Assembly: GCA_937924525.1 (NCBI GenBank)
Contig: CALDSU010000002.1
Coordinates: forward strand, 375,069 to 439,068
Direction: 5' to 3'
DNA from: an uncultured Bryobacteraceae bacterium
Lineage (GTDB): Bacteria; Acidobacteriota; Terriglobia; Bryobacterales; Bryobacteraceae
Length of the DNA: 64,000 bases
Shown here in pieces: positions 18,696 to 27,812 of this stretch. The notes below the pieces were generated by a model, which had not been told where the DNA came from, ran no database searches, and saw only the letters and a list, made by a program, of their open reading frames with translations. Both the position numbers and the translations under genes were made by a program. Each line of letters begins with the position of its first letter. Position 1 is the stretch's first letter.

Positions 18696-20132
18696 TCACC
18701 GGCGGAGGAGACGAAGCGCAAGGTCTTCCGCGTACTCGGGCGACGAGATAAGCCGCGCGCCGCCCGCATGGCGGAAGCGCTCGCGCCCCGCAGTGCGGCC
18801 GGCGGCCGGATGCAGCCAACTCGCCTCCCAGCGGCCTGCCGGGAGTTCGACTTCCAGCGTCGCGCGCTGAGAACGGCCGTCCACCTGGTAGCGCGGCTTG
18901 GCGTCTTTCACCAGGCGCCCGTGATGAAGATACGCCGCGTAAACGGCGCCGCTAGCGGCCAGCGCCTGCACGGAAACGCCTTCGGGCACGCCGCGAATCC
19001 AGTCCCGGTCCGGCCGCAGAGTAACCAGCGGGAGTCCCTCCAGAAAGCGCTTGAGCACGCCAAGCTGGGCCCGCAGCCGGGCGGAACCGCCGCCCGGCGT
19101 TTGCGGCGGATACGCGTAGTCGCCCCGTTCCTGTCCGCCGGCCGCGAAGGAATAATCGAGGTTGTTGTAGAGCGCGCCCCCGGCCAGCAGGAATTCCCAT
19201 CCCTGAATGCGGTACGTGGCGTCGGCTTGCCCGTCAAACCCGGTCTCGTTATTGCCGATCGCCCGGTTCAGGTGGTAGTTCATCGCGACGCTGTCCGGCG
19301 GCCGCGAATAGTGGAAGTTGAAGAGCGAGACTTGCTCGAACGGCTGCTCGATCCGCCGGGAACCGTTGGCGATGTTCTGCGAAATCAGATGGCGGACGCC
19401 GAGCCGGTTCTCTGCTTCCGCGATCACCCGCGCGATGTGGCGCTGCCATGCCAGGGTCACGCCGCCGAAATAGGGCTCGTTGGCGATCTCGTAGATCAGG
19501 TTGTCGAAGCCGCGCAGTTCCTCCACCACCTTCCGGACGAACGCCTCCTGCACGGCGACCAGCGCGGGGTGCTTCAGCGTGAGGACCTCCGTGCGCGGCA
19601 CAGCGCCGATGCCGTTGACGTTGTTGCGGGCGTTCATCGGATTCACGTGCCACATGGAATCCTCGTAAAGCGGGCAGAACAGGGTGAGCTCGACCACGAC
19701 TCCGCGGCGGGCGGCTTCCCGGAGGAAATCGCGCAGGCGGGCGAAGTAGGCGGGGTTCCATTGGCTCAGGTCGAATTTGGCGCCGCCATCCGCCGCCCCG
19801 GGTTCGGCGGATCGGGGCCAGGGACAAACAAACTGGTCCGGTTCCGGCGCCAGGGTGTTCCGGGTGATGTGGAAGTTGCCCTCCACCTCGCGATACGTGC
19901 CAGCGAAGGTGCGCGTCAGGTTCAGCCCGTGGCGCGCGAGTTCACCGAGGTACACCCGGTAGTCGAAGGCGCCGTGGAGGACCGCCCCGTAATGTTCGCC
20001 GGATGTCACCAGCACGGTGGGTTTGCCGCGGTAGAGAAAATAGTGGGGGTTATCCGGATGCAGGCGGATCGGCTCGGCGACGGCCAGCCAGGGCAACGCG
20101 AGCAAAACAGGCAAAGCGAAACAGTGCGTCAT
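18696..20132 (-). CDS. Secreted glycoside-hydrolase-like TIM-barrel protein
   Basis: This 478-residue protein has a signal peptide (FALPVLLALPWLAVA). Its (beta/alpha)8 domain resembles GH5-type or DUF4038-type glycosidases. The likely acid/base Glu is in LIYEIANEPYFGG and the likely nucleophile Glu in GNNETGFDG. A beta-sandwich tail follows (LEVELPAGRWEASWLHP). The region QWNPAYFARLRDFLREA is a typical barrel helix. The family assignment is by motif only and the sugar substrate is unknown. It is upstream of, and probably co-transcribed with, the MttB-like gene, and divergent from the deacetylase gene at 20306. Confidence 0.75.
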   Translation of the reverse strand: MTHCFALPVLLALPWLAVAEPIRLHPDNPHYFLYRGKPTVLVTSGEHYGAVLHGAFDYRVYLGELARHGLNLTRTFAGTYREVEGNFHITRNTLAPEPDQFVCPWPRSAEPGAADGGAKFDLSQWNPAYFARLRDFLREAARRGVVVELTLFCPLYEDSMWHVNPMNARNNVNGIGAVPRTEVLTLKHPALVAVQEAFVRKVVEELRGFDNLIYEIANEPYFGGVTLAWQRHIARVIAEAENRLGVRHLISQNIANGSRRIEQPFEQVSLFNFHYSRPPDSVAMNYHLNRAIGNNETGFDGQADATYRIQGWEFLLAGGALYNNLDYSFAAGGQERGDYAYPPQTPGGGSARLRAQLGVLKRFLEGLPLVTLRPDRDWIRGVPEGVSVQALAASGAVYAAYLHHGRLVKDAKPRYQVDGRSQRATLEVELPAGRWEASWLHPAAGRTAGRERFRHAGGARLISSPEYAEDLALRLLRR

Positions 20133-20305
20133 CGGTTCGTTAAGGCGTGGAGAAAGCGCGGTATCGATCGCAAGTCAGAGTCTCCGAAGGCCGGGGCCAC
20201 GATGCTGCCTCCGGTTCTCTCTGCATGTACCACGGTGGGAGGACGAAGCCAACCCACCCCGTCCGCATCCCAGTCTGTTAGGCTATGGGTCGACCGGAGG
20301 CTTCC

Positions 20306-21547
20306 ATGCACAAAGTGTTGTTGCCCGTCTTGCTGGCGGCCGCGCTTCCCGCGCAGCCCCCTTACGACCTCCTGCTGAAAGGAGGCCGCGTGATCGATCC
20401 CAAGAACGGCGTGGATGGCGTCCGGGACGTGGCAGTCGCCGGCGGGAAAGTCGCGCGCGTGGCCGCGGCGATTCCGCCGGCGGAAGCGAAACAGGTAGTC
20501 CACGCGGCGGGTCTGGTGGTGACGCCTGGCCTGATCGATATTCACGTCCACGTGTATCCCCGCCCCGAGATCCAGTCGATCGCCCAGGACGGCAGCGTTC
20601 AGCCGGATGCGCACTCGTTCCGCGCCGGCGTGACGACCATGGTGGACGCCGGCACGGCGGGGGCGCTCAACTTTGCCGCCTTCAAGGCCCGGGTGATCGA
20701 CAAGGCGCGCACGCGCGTGCTGGCGTTCCTGAACATCGCCACTGCCGGCATGGGCACGGGCAAGGAGGATGACCTGGCCGGTTTGGATGCCGACTTGGCG
20801 ATCCGCACCGCCAAAGAGCATCCGGGCGTGATTGTCGGTTTCAAGTCCGCGCATTTCGCCGGTCCGGGGTGGGAATCCATCGACGCGGCGGTGAAGGCGA
20901 GCAAGGCGACCGGTCTGCCCGTGATGGTCGATTTCGGGTATCTCAACGCGACGCGCAATCTGGCCACCCTGCTCGAGGACAAGTTGCAGCCCGGAGACAT
21001 TTACACCCACTGCTACGCCGGCCACCGCGCGGAATTGACCGAGGATGGCAAAGTGAATCCCGCGATGATCCACGGAAGAAAACGGGGCGTGCTGTTCGAC
21101 GTCGGCCACGGGGCGGCGAGTTTTTACTGGTATGTGGCGGCGCCGGCCATGCGGCAGGGCTTCCCGCCGGACATCATTTCCACCGACCTGCATGGGGGCA
21201 GCATGAACGCTGGCATGAAGGACATGACCAACGTGATGGCGAAGATCCTGAACCTGGGCGCGACGCTGCCGCAGGTCATTGCCATGTCGACGTGGAAAGC
21301 TGCGCAATCCATTCACCGCCCCGACCTCGGTCACCTGTCGCCCGGCGCCGAGGCCGACATCGCCGTCCTGCGGGTGGACCGGGGGACCTTCGGCTTCCTG
21401 GACTCGGCGGGGGCGCGCTATCCCGGAACCGTCCAGCTGGCCGCGGAGTTGACGCTCCGCGCCGGCAAAGTGGTCTGGGACTTGAACGGTCGGGCGGGTC
21501 AGGACTGGCAGACCTTCCCTTACGACAAGAAGGTCTGGACCAAGTAG
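20306..21547 (+). CDS. Amidohydrolase/deacetylase family metalloenzyme, exported
   Basis: This 413-residue enzyme begins with a signal-like segment (LLPVLLAAALPAQP). It continues as an amidohydrolase barrel with an N-terminal beta-sandwich: LLLKGGRVIDPKNGVDGVRD, and the metal motif GLIDIHVHVYPRP (HxH). Further likely metal ligands are His residues in THCYAGHRAEL and Asp in IISTDLHGGSMN. The GYLNATRN region may hold a further catalytic residue. It is closest in outline to dihydroorotase-like deacetylases (EF_0837 type). The ribosome binding site GGAGG sits five bases before ATG 20306. The substrate is unknown; an N-acyl amino acid or cyclic amide is likely. Confidence 0.85.
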   Translation: MHKVLLPVLLAAALPAQPPYDLLLKGGRVIDPKNGVDGVRDVAVAGGKVARVAAAIPPAEAKQVVHAAGLVVTPGLIDIHVHVYPRPEIQSIAQDGSVQPDAHSFRAGVTTMVDAGTAGALNFAAFKARVIDKARTRVLAFLNIATAGMGTGKEDDLAGLDADLAIRTAKEHPGVIVGFKSAHFAGPGWESIDAAVKASKATGLPVMVDFGYLNATRNLATLLEDKLQPGDIYTHCYAGHRAELTEDGKVNPAMIHGRKRGVLFDVGHGAASFYWYVAAPAMRQGFPPDIISTDLHGGSMNAGMKDMTNVMAKILNLGATLPQVIAMSTWKAAQSIHRPDLGHLSPGAEADIAVLRVDRGTFGFLDSAGARYPGTVQLAAELTLRAGKVVWDLNGRAGQDWQTFPYDKKVWTK

Positions 21548-21555
21548 CAGCCGAC

Positions 21556-23181
21556 CTACCGCTGGGCGGCCAACGCGGTGATCTCCCTGGCGCTCAGGGC
21601 GCGGGAGTAAAGCCGGATGTCGCGCAGGCGGCCGCGGAACGGCTGGTGGTCTCCCGAGCCGAGCAACAGCGGCCCCCGCACCGATAGATCGTAATCGCGC
21701 GGCGCGAAGGGCGTCGAAACGGCCACCTGCCGGCCGCCGGCGTAGAGGCGCAGGCGGCCGCCCTCACGCACCGCGGCGATATGCCGCCAACCTGCAGGCC
21801 ACGGGTGATCGTAGGTGGCGTTGCGGCCTGCTTCCATGGCGTAGACCCGCCCCGACGGGAGCGTCCCGCAGAACAGTTTTCCCTGAAAGACCGCCATCGA
21901 CCAGGCGCGGCGGTACTTCACCTCCGGCGTGCGGTCGAGCTGGGCGAGACGGGTCCAGCGCGTGCCGCCTTCGTAGCGGTGCACCTCCGCGAGCGGCAGC
22001 GTGCCCACATACATCTTGCCGTTGTACACGGCCAACGCCATGGATTCCTTTTCGTCGCCGGGCTGGCCCACCGGCGTCCACTCCCCGTCCCGTTCGTAGC
22101 GGAAGACCGTCGCGCCCGGCCACGTCGACACGTAGAGCCGGCCCTGGTAGACCGCAAAGCCGTAGGTCTGGGTGGCGCCGGGCAAGTCGCCGACGATGGC
22201 CCAATCGCGGCCGCCGAGATACTTGTAGACTTGGCCTTTGTCGTAGCCGGCGCCGAAGAGCTGGTCCTGGTAGACGGCCATCGCCTCCACGCGGAGGCCC
22301 TGGGGCGCGCCGCAAGCGGCCCATTGCTGACCGCCTGCGTAGCGAAACACGCCCGCCGGCGCGTACAGGGAACTGCCGTAGAGCTGACCGCGATAGGTGG
22401 TGAGACAGCCGAGGGCAGGGGACTGGCCGAGGCGGCCGCAATCGGTCCAGCGGCTGCCTCCGTCGTAGCGGAAAACCTTCCCGCCGAGGTGAGGGTTCTC
22501 GGACTCGTTGAGGGCGGAGCCCGCCAGGCGGTACTTGGCCGTGCCCGCATACAAATGCCCGTTCCAGGAGGCCAGCGCGGAAACCGCGTTGCAGAGATCC
22601 GGCGCTCCGCAGTCCTCCCAGCGGCTGGCGCCGGCGTAGCGATAGACACGGCCCTGCTGTTCCGGCCCGGGCTCACAGACGCCCACGTACAATTCGCCAT
22701 AGTGCACGGCCAGCGCCATGTCGAACACCGATGCTCCCGGCCGCCCGCAGTCCACCCAGGTTTCGCCGCCGCGGCCCTGATCGATGCCGAAGTGCAGGTT
22801 TCGGTAGTTCGACTGCGCCGTGGTCACCGAGTTGGTTTTGATGTTCAGCGTGAAGCCGCGCCGCGCGTCCGCATCGTAGCGGAACGCCAGATCGCCCGCC
22901 ACGTCTCCGGGATGCGCCGGGGCATCGGCCCAGAGGGCGATGGTAAAGTCGCTCGCGCCAAAGTTCAGGGCGCCGGCCCCCGGCACCTCGATGACGGAGG
23001 CGCGTCCATCGAATTCCGCTCCCCCCGCGGTGAAGACGACGTGGCGGGCAATGCCGTCGCGCCCATGTCCGGAGGCGTCCCGCGCGTCCGTGGTCAGGGG
23101 CCAGTGGGCGATCAGCCCGCGGTCGGCCGAGGCGGAAAGGGGGCCGGCCGCCAGGCCAGCGAGGAATTGGCGTCGTTGCAT
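21556..23181 (-). CDS. LamG domain interrupted by a beta-propeller, exported
   Basis: This 541-residue protein has a short signal with RRQFLAGLAAG. It opens as a LamG/concanavalin-like jelly roll (LIAHWPLTTDARDASGHG; FTIALWADAP, about residues 22-115). It then switches to at least seven kelch-like repeats of the form MAVYxGxLYxG...VYRYxGGxxWxxCG (about 120-455). Finally it returns to LamG strands (GWRHIAAVREGGRLRLYAGG; FRGRLRDIRLYSRALSAREI). The propeller thus appears inserted inside the jelly roll. The probable role is binding a carbohydrate or surface ligand. The start lies six bases after the LigD stop on the same strand. Confidence 0.75.
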   Translation of the reverse strand: MQRRQFLAGLAAGPLSASADRGLIAHWPLTTDARDASGHGRDGIARHVVFTAGGAEFDGRASVIEVPGAGALNFGASDFTIALWADAPAHPGDVAGDLAFRYDADARRGFTLNIKTNSVTTAQSNYRNLHFGIDQGRGGETWVDCGRPGASVFDMALAVHYGELYVGVCEPGPEQQGRVYRYAGASRWEDCGAPDLCNAVSALASWNGHLYAGTAKYRLAGSALNESENPHLGGKVFRYDGGSRWTDCGRLGQSPALGCLTTYRGQLYGSSLYAPAGVFRYAGGQQWAACGAPQGLRVEAMAVYQDQLFGAGYDKGQVYKYLGGRDWAIVGDLPGATQTYGFAVYQGRLYVSTWPGATVFRYERDGEWTPVGQPGDEKESMALAVYNGKMYVGTLPLAEVHRYEGGTRWTRLAQLDRTPEVKYRRAWSMAVFQGKLFCGTLPSGRVYAMEAGRNATYDHPWPAGWRHIAAVREGGRLRLYAGGRQVAVSTPFAPRDYDLSVRGPLLLGSGDHQPFRGRLRDIRLYSRALSAREITALAAQR

Positions 23182-23186
23182 GTCGT

Positions 23187-25733
23187 TCAACCCTTCAGCA
23201 GCTTCTCCAGTCGTTCCATGGCAGACTCGAGCGTCTGCGGCCTCTCCAACACGCCGGCGAACAGGTCGCCCACGCGCGCGAACCGCTCGGGCGCGTTCCG
23301 GATCTGAAATTGCGAGGGCCGCAGCCCCTTGCGGACTTCCCGCCATTCCAGCGGCGTCGCGACGGGCGCGCCCGGGTAGGCGCGCACTACGTACGGAGCG
23401 GAGATCGTCTTGCCCTTCCCATTCTGAAGAAAGTCAAAATAGACGCGTCCCTTCAGCCGGCGGGCGACCGCCCGGGGCGCGGTAAACAAATCCGGCCGCT
23501 GCGTGGCGACGATGGCGCCCAGCAGTTCGGCGAATTGCCGGGTCTGCTCGTATGCGTAGCGGGGCTCCACGGGAATGTAAATGTGCATGCCGTCCCCGCC
23601 CGTGGTTTTCGGATAGCCTTCCAGACCGATCCGCTCCAGCAGGGCGCGCACCAGTTGCGCCGCTTCCACGATTTGGTCGTAACCGCATTCATGCGGATCC
23701 AGGTCGATCAAAACAAAATCCGGATGGTCGAGCGAGCCCGCCCGGCTCATCCAGGGATTGTGATCGATGCAGGCCAGATTCGCCAGATAAATCAACGCCG
23801 AGCGGTTGTCGGCCAGCACGAACCGGGTGGTTTTTTCGTCGTCGGTGATTTCCAAAAAACGCAGCCACGCGGGGAAGCTCTCCGGGGAGTCCTTCTGAAA
23901 GAAATAGTCGCCGTGAATCCCGTTCGGATAGCGCTTGAGCGATAACGGCCGGTCCCGGAGGTGGGGAAGCAGCAAGTGCGCCACCGCGTCGTAGTAATTG
24001 ATCAGGTCGCGCTTGGTGTAGCCTTCGTCCGGCCAGAAGACCTTGTTCAAGTTGGTGAGCTTTAGGCGGACGCCCTCGAGCGAGACGAAGGTCTGATCCT
24101 GCTGGCCCGCGACGAGCGGCGGCCGCGCCGCCGGCTTGGCGGATGCCTGCTCCGGCGGGGACGGGGTGGAATCGAGGAGGCACTCGGCAGGTTCGACGTC
24201 GGGCCGCAGGCCGAGGAACACCGGGGCGCGCAGGCGGTGCTCGTGGGTCCAGGACGAGTACTTCACAGAGCAAACCACCTCCGGCCGCAACCAGGTGATC
24301 TCTCCCGGCAGCCTTGGCACACCCGCCAGCGGCGGCTCGACTGCGCGCAGCGGCTCCAGGATGCGGTAGACCTCGGCGATCGATTTCTCCGTAAAGCCGC
24401 TGCCCACATTTCCGGCGTAGACCAGTTTGCCGCCGCGGTAGGCGCCCAGCAAGAGGGAACCAAAGTACGGGCGCTCTCCGGAGAGCCACCCGCAGATCAC
24501 AAAATCCTGTTCGGTCAACGTCTTGAATTTGAGCCAGGCGTCGTGGCGGCGCGGGTCGTAGGGGCTGTCGGCGCGTTTGGCGACAATGCCCTCCAGGCCC
24601 TGCTCGCTGGCCGCTTCCAGCAGCAGGGCCCCCTCCGCAAAGTCTTCGGAAAGCCGGATTCGCTCCGTGGGGTTGACAACGTCGCGGAGGAGCCGGCGGC
24701 GTTCTTCCCAGGCGGCGTGGCGGAGGTCGTACCCGTCCAGATGGAGGAGGTCGAACAGGAAGAGCGTAGCGGGGTGGGCGCGCGCGAGGTTGGCAATGGC
24801 ATGCGGATCGCTGGCCATGATGCGCGGTTGGATGAGGCCGAAGTTCGGCCGTCCGTGCTCGTCCAGCACCGCGATCTCGCCGTCCAGGATCGCCGCGCCC
24901 GCCCGCACAGCCTGCGGCAGGTCACCCAACTCGGGATATTGCCGTTCGCAGGGCTTGCCCCGCCGGGAGTCGATGCGGAGCGCGCCGTCGCGGAGGAAAC
25001 AGATCGCGCGGATGCCGTCCCACTTGATCTCAAACCGCCAGCCGGGACCGGAAGGCAAGGTGGTGCACCAGGTGGCCTTCATCGGCACCACCGCGTCGGG
25101 CATCGGCGCGGCCAGCGCGCCGGGCGGCAAGGGACGGGGAGGGGCGCCGCCCGGCGCCGTGCGGGCCGGCAGGTCCGCGGCAATCTCTTCCTGCGTGCGT
25201 CCGGTGAGCACGCTCCAGGCGTGGTCCTCCGGATCCCAGGCAGGATCGCTGGCCGCATCTTTTTTCTTGAGCAGCAGCCACTCGTCGGCCTTGCCGCGAG
25301 CCTTCATCCGCACCAGCGCGAATTCCCCCCGCAGCTTGACGCCCGCCAGCCGGAACTTGAAATCGCCGCGCTCCACCTGCCGCGCCGCCGGCACTCCGTC
25401 GCCCGCCACCTGGTAGGCGCCGCGATCCCACAGCATCACGCTGCCGGCGCCATAGTTGCCCTTAGGGATATTCCCCTCGAAGCTGCCGTAGTCGAGCGGG
25501 TGATCCTCCACGTGCACGGCCAGGCGCTTGTCCCCCGGGACCAGCGTAGGTCCTTTGGGCACCGCCCAGGACACCAGCACGCCGCCAATCTCGAAGCGCA
25601 GGTCGTAATGCAGGCGCGTCGCGTCGTGGCGTTGCACGCAAAAAAAGTCGCCCCCGCTGGTGGCCGCTTCGCGCGGAGGAGGCTCGGGCGTGCGATCGAA
25701 CGCGCGCTTCTCTTGGTATTTCTTGAGCGGCAC
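23187..25733 (-). CDS. ligD: ATP-dependent DNA ligase LigD (phosphoesterase-ligase-polymerase)
   Basis: This 848-residue enzyme of bacterial non-homologous end joining has three domains in the order 3'-phosphoesterase, ligase, polymerase. The phosphoesterase shows ATRLHYDLRFEIGG and HVEDHPLDYGSFEG. The ligase shows the adenylation motif EIKWDGIRAI (Lys near residue 237), DGEIAVLDEHGRPNF and the lysine motif AKRADSPYDP. The polymerase shows NLNKVFWPDEGYTKRDLI and the metal-binding FVLIDLDPHECG. GTG 25733 is the start, with a TATAAT -10 element just upstream. The usual partner Ku is not in the window. Confidence 0.95.
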   Translation of the reverse strand: MPLKKYQEKRAFDRTPEPPPREAATSGGDFFCVQRHDATRLHYDLRFEIGGVLVSWAVPKGPTLVPGDKRLAVHVEDHPLDYGSFEGNIPKGNYGAGSVMLWDRGAYQVAGDGVPAARQVERGDFKFRLAGVKLRGEFALVRMKARGKADEWLLLKKKDAASDPAWDPEDHAWSVLTGRTQEEIAADLPARTAPGGAPPRPLPPGALAAPMPDAVVPMKATWCTTLPSGPGWRFEIKWDGIRAICFLRDGALRIDSRRGKPCERQYPELGDLPQAVRAGAAILDGEIAVLDEHGRPNFGLIQPRIMASDPHAIANLARAHPATLFLFDLLHLDGYDLRHAAWEERRRLLRDVVNPTERIRLSEDFAEGALLLEAASEQGLEGIVAKRADSPYDPRRHDAWLKFKTLTEQDFVICGWLSGERPYFGSLLLGAYRGGKLVYAGNVGSGFTEKSIAEVYRILEPLRAVEPPLAGVPRLPGEITWLRPEVVCSVKYSSWTHEHRLRAPVFLGLRPDVEPAECLLDSTPSPPEQASAKPAARPPLVAGQQDQTFVSLEGVRLKLTNLNKVFWPDEGYTKRDLINYYDAVAHLLLPHLRDRPLSLKRYPNGIHGDYFFQKDSPESFPAWLRFLEITDDEKTTRFVLADNRSALIYLANLACIDHNPWMSRAGSLDHPDFVLIDLDPHECGYDQIVEAAQLVRALLERIGLEGYPKTTGGDGMHIYIPVEPRYAYEQTRQFAELLGAIVATQRPDLFTAPRAVARRLKGRVYFDFLQNGKGKTISAPYVVRAYPGAPVATPLEWREVRKGLRPSQFQIRNAPERFARVGDLFAGVLERPQTLESAMERLEKLLKG

Positions 25734-25747
25734 CGGAGATCAGCCTT

Positions 25748-25753
25748 ATTATA
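25748..25753 (-). promoter_or_regulatory. -10 element TATAAT for ligD
   Basis: A perfect TATAAT reads on the minus strand at 25753-25748. It lies 14 bases before the GTG start of ligD in the short divergent gap with the LssY_C gene. No good -35 hexamer is seen. Confidence 0.5.
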
Positions 25754-25820
25754 GGCGGGCGGCCGAGGAAACCCGGCGGGCCGGCCGGCCCGTCACATAA
25801 TGGAGGAGGCGGAGGGAGAT

Positions 25821-27812
25821 TTGACGCGGACGCGACGTTGGGTCATCGCCCTGGCGCTGGCGGGCGCGGTCCTGCCCGCCTGGGCCCAGAAAACGAAGAG
25901 AATTCAACTGGAAATCCGCGGCGGTCAAAGTTGGACCGACACGGGCCTGGACGTCGCGCCCGGCGACCTGGTGAGCATCACCGCGTCCGGCACGTTGCGC
26001 TACCCCAAGTCGCCCGAGAACGGGCCGGAGGGGCTGGCGCGGGGCTGGCTCGATCTGCTGCGCGCCCTGCCGTTGAACGACGCCGGACGCGGCGCCTTGC
26101 TGGGAAGGTTCGGCGACCGGGCGGGCTCCCGGCCGTTCCTGATCGGCGCCCGGAGCGAAAGCAGAGCAACGGCCGCGGGCCGCCTGTTTGTCGGCATCAA
26201 CCATGGCGGGAGCGATCTGCCCGAGGGCGCCTTCCAGGTGGTGATCGTGCACACTCCCGCGGGGCCGACCCAAACGCAGCCGGCGTCCGCCGCAGCCTGG
26301 CCCGAGTTCACGCAGCAGATGCTGGAGCGCGTTCCGCTGCGCGTCCAGGACCAGGACGGCAACGCCGGCGACCGCGTGAACTTCTTCCTGATCGGTGCGG
26401 AGGAGCAGGTGAAGCGGACCCTGCAAGCCGCCGGCTGGGTGGTGGTCGACCGGTCCGTCAAGGACAGCGTGCTCCGCGGTGCGCTGGCTACGCTTTCCAA
26501 GCAAGCCTACGTCACGCTGCCGATGAGCGAACTGTATCTGTTCGAGCGCCCGCAGGATTACGGGTTCGCGATGGGAGATCCGCTGCGGGTGGTCGCCTCC
26601 CGGCACCATTTCCGGATTTGGAAGGCGCCGTTCACCGCCGGCGGGCAGACGGTGTGGGCGGGCGCGGGCACGCATGACATCGGCTTCGACCGCGATCAGC
26701 GGACCGGCGGCCTGACGCACCGGATCGACCCGGACACCGACAAGGAACGCGACTTTATCGGGCAAAGTTTGCAGGAGACCGCGGCCGTCGCCAAGCTCGA
26801 GTACCTGACTCCGGCCAACCCGCTCCGGCAGGCCCGCACCGCCCACGGGCAGGAATTCTTTACCGACGGGCGCACCCTGATCGTCTACCTGCAACCGGAC
26901 CGCAACGATGTGCGCGCCAGGTTCGGCGACTATTTTTGCTCCGTGCTGCGCGCCAACCCGGACGGCGGCGAGTGGGGTCCGTGTCAGGAGTATCTGGAGG
27001 ATCCGGGGCGCGACGACCTTTCCTTCGGGGAGATTCCGAACCGGTACCGGGTGCTGATTGTGCCGGGGATCTTCAGTTCCTGTCTGGCGGACGTGCCCGC
27101 GTTTCTGGAGGGGATGCAATTGTTCCGCGACCAGGGTCTGACGGCGGAGTTACTCGAGGTGCCAAACGAGTCCAGCGAGGCGAATGCCCAGCGGATCGCG
27201 CAACATCTGCGCGAGCAGAGCAGGAAGGACAAGCGCAAGTTCATTCTGGTGGGCTATAGCAAAGGGACCCCCGATATTCAGGTAGCGCTGGCCACCGAAC
27301 CCGGATTGAAAGAGCTGGTGGCCGGGTTCGTGGCGGTGGCCGGCGCTTCCGGCGGCTCGCCGGTGGCGGACGCCCTGCCGGGGCTGATTGACCGCTGGGC
27401 CGACAAGGTGAACTTCGGTAACTGCAAAGGCCGGCTTTCCACCGGCATGCGCAGTCTGCGGAAGGAAGTGCGCCAACGGTTCCTGGCCAGTTATCCCACG
27501 CCGGTCGTGCCGACTTACTCGCTGCCGGCGGTGTCGGACGAGAGCAACACCTCCCAGGCGCTGATGCAGGGCTGGAAACTGATGCAGGTGTTTGACCGTT
27601 TCCAGGACAGCCAGCTCACCAAGAGCGACGCCACGGTGCCCGGCTCGAAGTATCTGGGCGCCGCCCGGGCGGATCATTGGGCGGTGGCGCTGCCGTTCGA
27701 CAAAGCCGGGGATGAAAGGCTGCGGCAGCAGGTGGACAAAGCGCGCTACCCGCGGGCGGCGTTGTTCGAGGCTTTGGTGCGGTTTGTTATCGACGATCTG
27801 GAGGGGCGGTAG
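25821..27812 (+). CDS. LssY_C domain fused to an alpha/beta hydrolase, exported
   Basis: This protein of about 663 residues has a signal peptide ending near PAWAQ. An N-terminal beta-sandwich follows (IRGGQSWTDTGLDVAPGDLV), similar to PA-IL-type galactose-binding modules. An LssY C-terminal domain comes next (VNFFLIGAEEQVKRTLQAAG; WAGAGTHDIGFDRD; RIDPDTDKERDFIG). A lipase-like alpha/beta hydrolase closes the protein (FILVGYSKGTPDIQVA, nucleophile Ser in GYSKG). LssY_C domains usually follow PAP2-type membrane enzymes, so a soluble hydrolase partner is unusual. The TTG at 25821 is preferred because GGAGGGAG lies five bases before it; the in-frame ATG at 25800 has no ribosome binding site. The function is unknown. 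Confidence 0.75.
   Translation: MTRTRRWVIALALAGAVLPAWAQKTKRIQLEIRGGQSWTDTGLDVAPGDLVSITASGTLRYPKSPENGPEGLARGWLDLLRALPLNDAGRGALLGRFGDRAGSRPFLIGARSESRATAAGRLFVGINHGGSDLPEGAFQVVIVHTPAGPTQTQPASAAAWPEFTQQMLERVPLRVQDQDGNAGDRVNFFLIGAEEQVKRTLQAAGWVVVDRSVKDSVLRGALATLSKQAYVTLPMSELYLFERPQDYGFAMGDPLRVVASRHHFRIWKAPFTAGGQTVWAGAGTHDIGFDRDQRTGGLTHRIDPDTDKERDFIGQSLQETAAVAKLEYLTPANPLRQARTAHGQEFFTDGRTLIVYLQPDRNDVRARFGDYFCSVLRANPDGGEWGPCQEYLEDPGRDDLSFGEIPNRYRVLIVPGIFSSCLADVPAFLEGMQLFRDQGLTAELLEVPNESSEANAQRIAQHLREQSRKDKRKFILVGYSKGTPDIQVALATEPGLKELVAGFVAVAGASGGSPVADALPGLIDRWADKVNFGNCKGRLSTGMRSLRKEVRQRFLASYPTPVVPTYSLPAVSDESNTSQALMQGWKLMQVFDRFQDSQLTKSDATVPGSKYLGAARADHWAVALPFDKAGDERLRQQVDKARYPRAALFEALVRFVIDDLEGR

Noticed and set aside
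24237-25754. 505-codon open frame on the plus strand
   Set aside because: It is antisense to LigD, which has all three catalytic domains intact.
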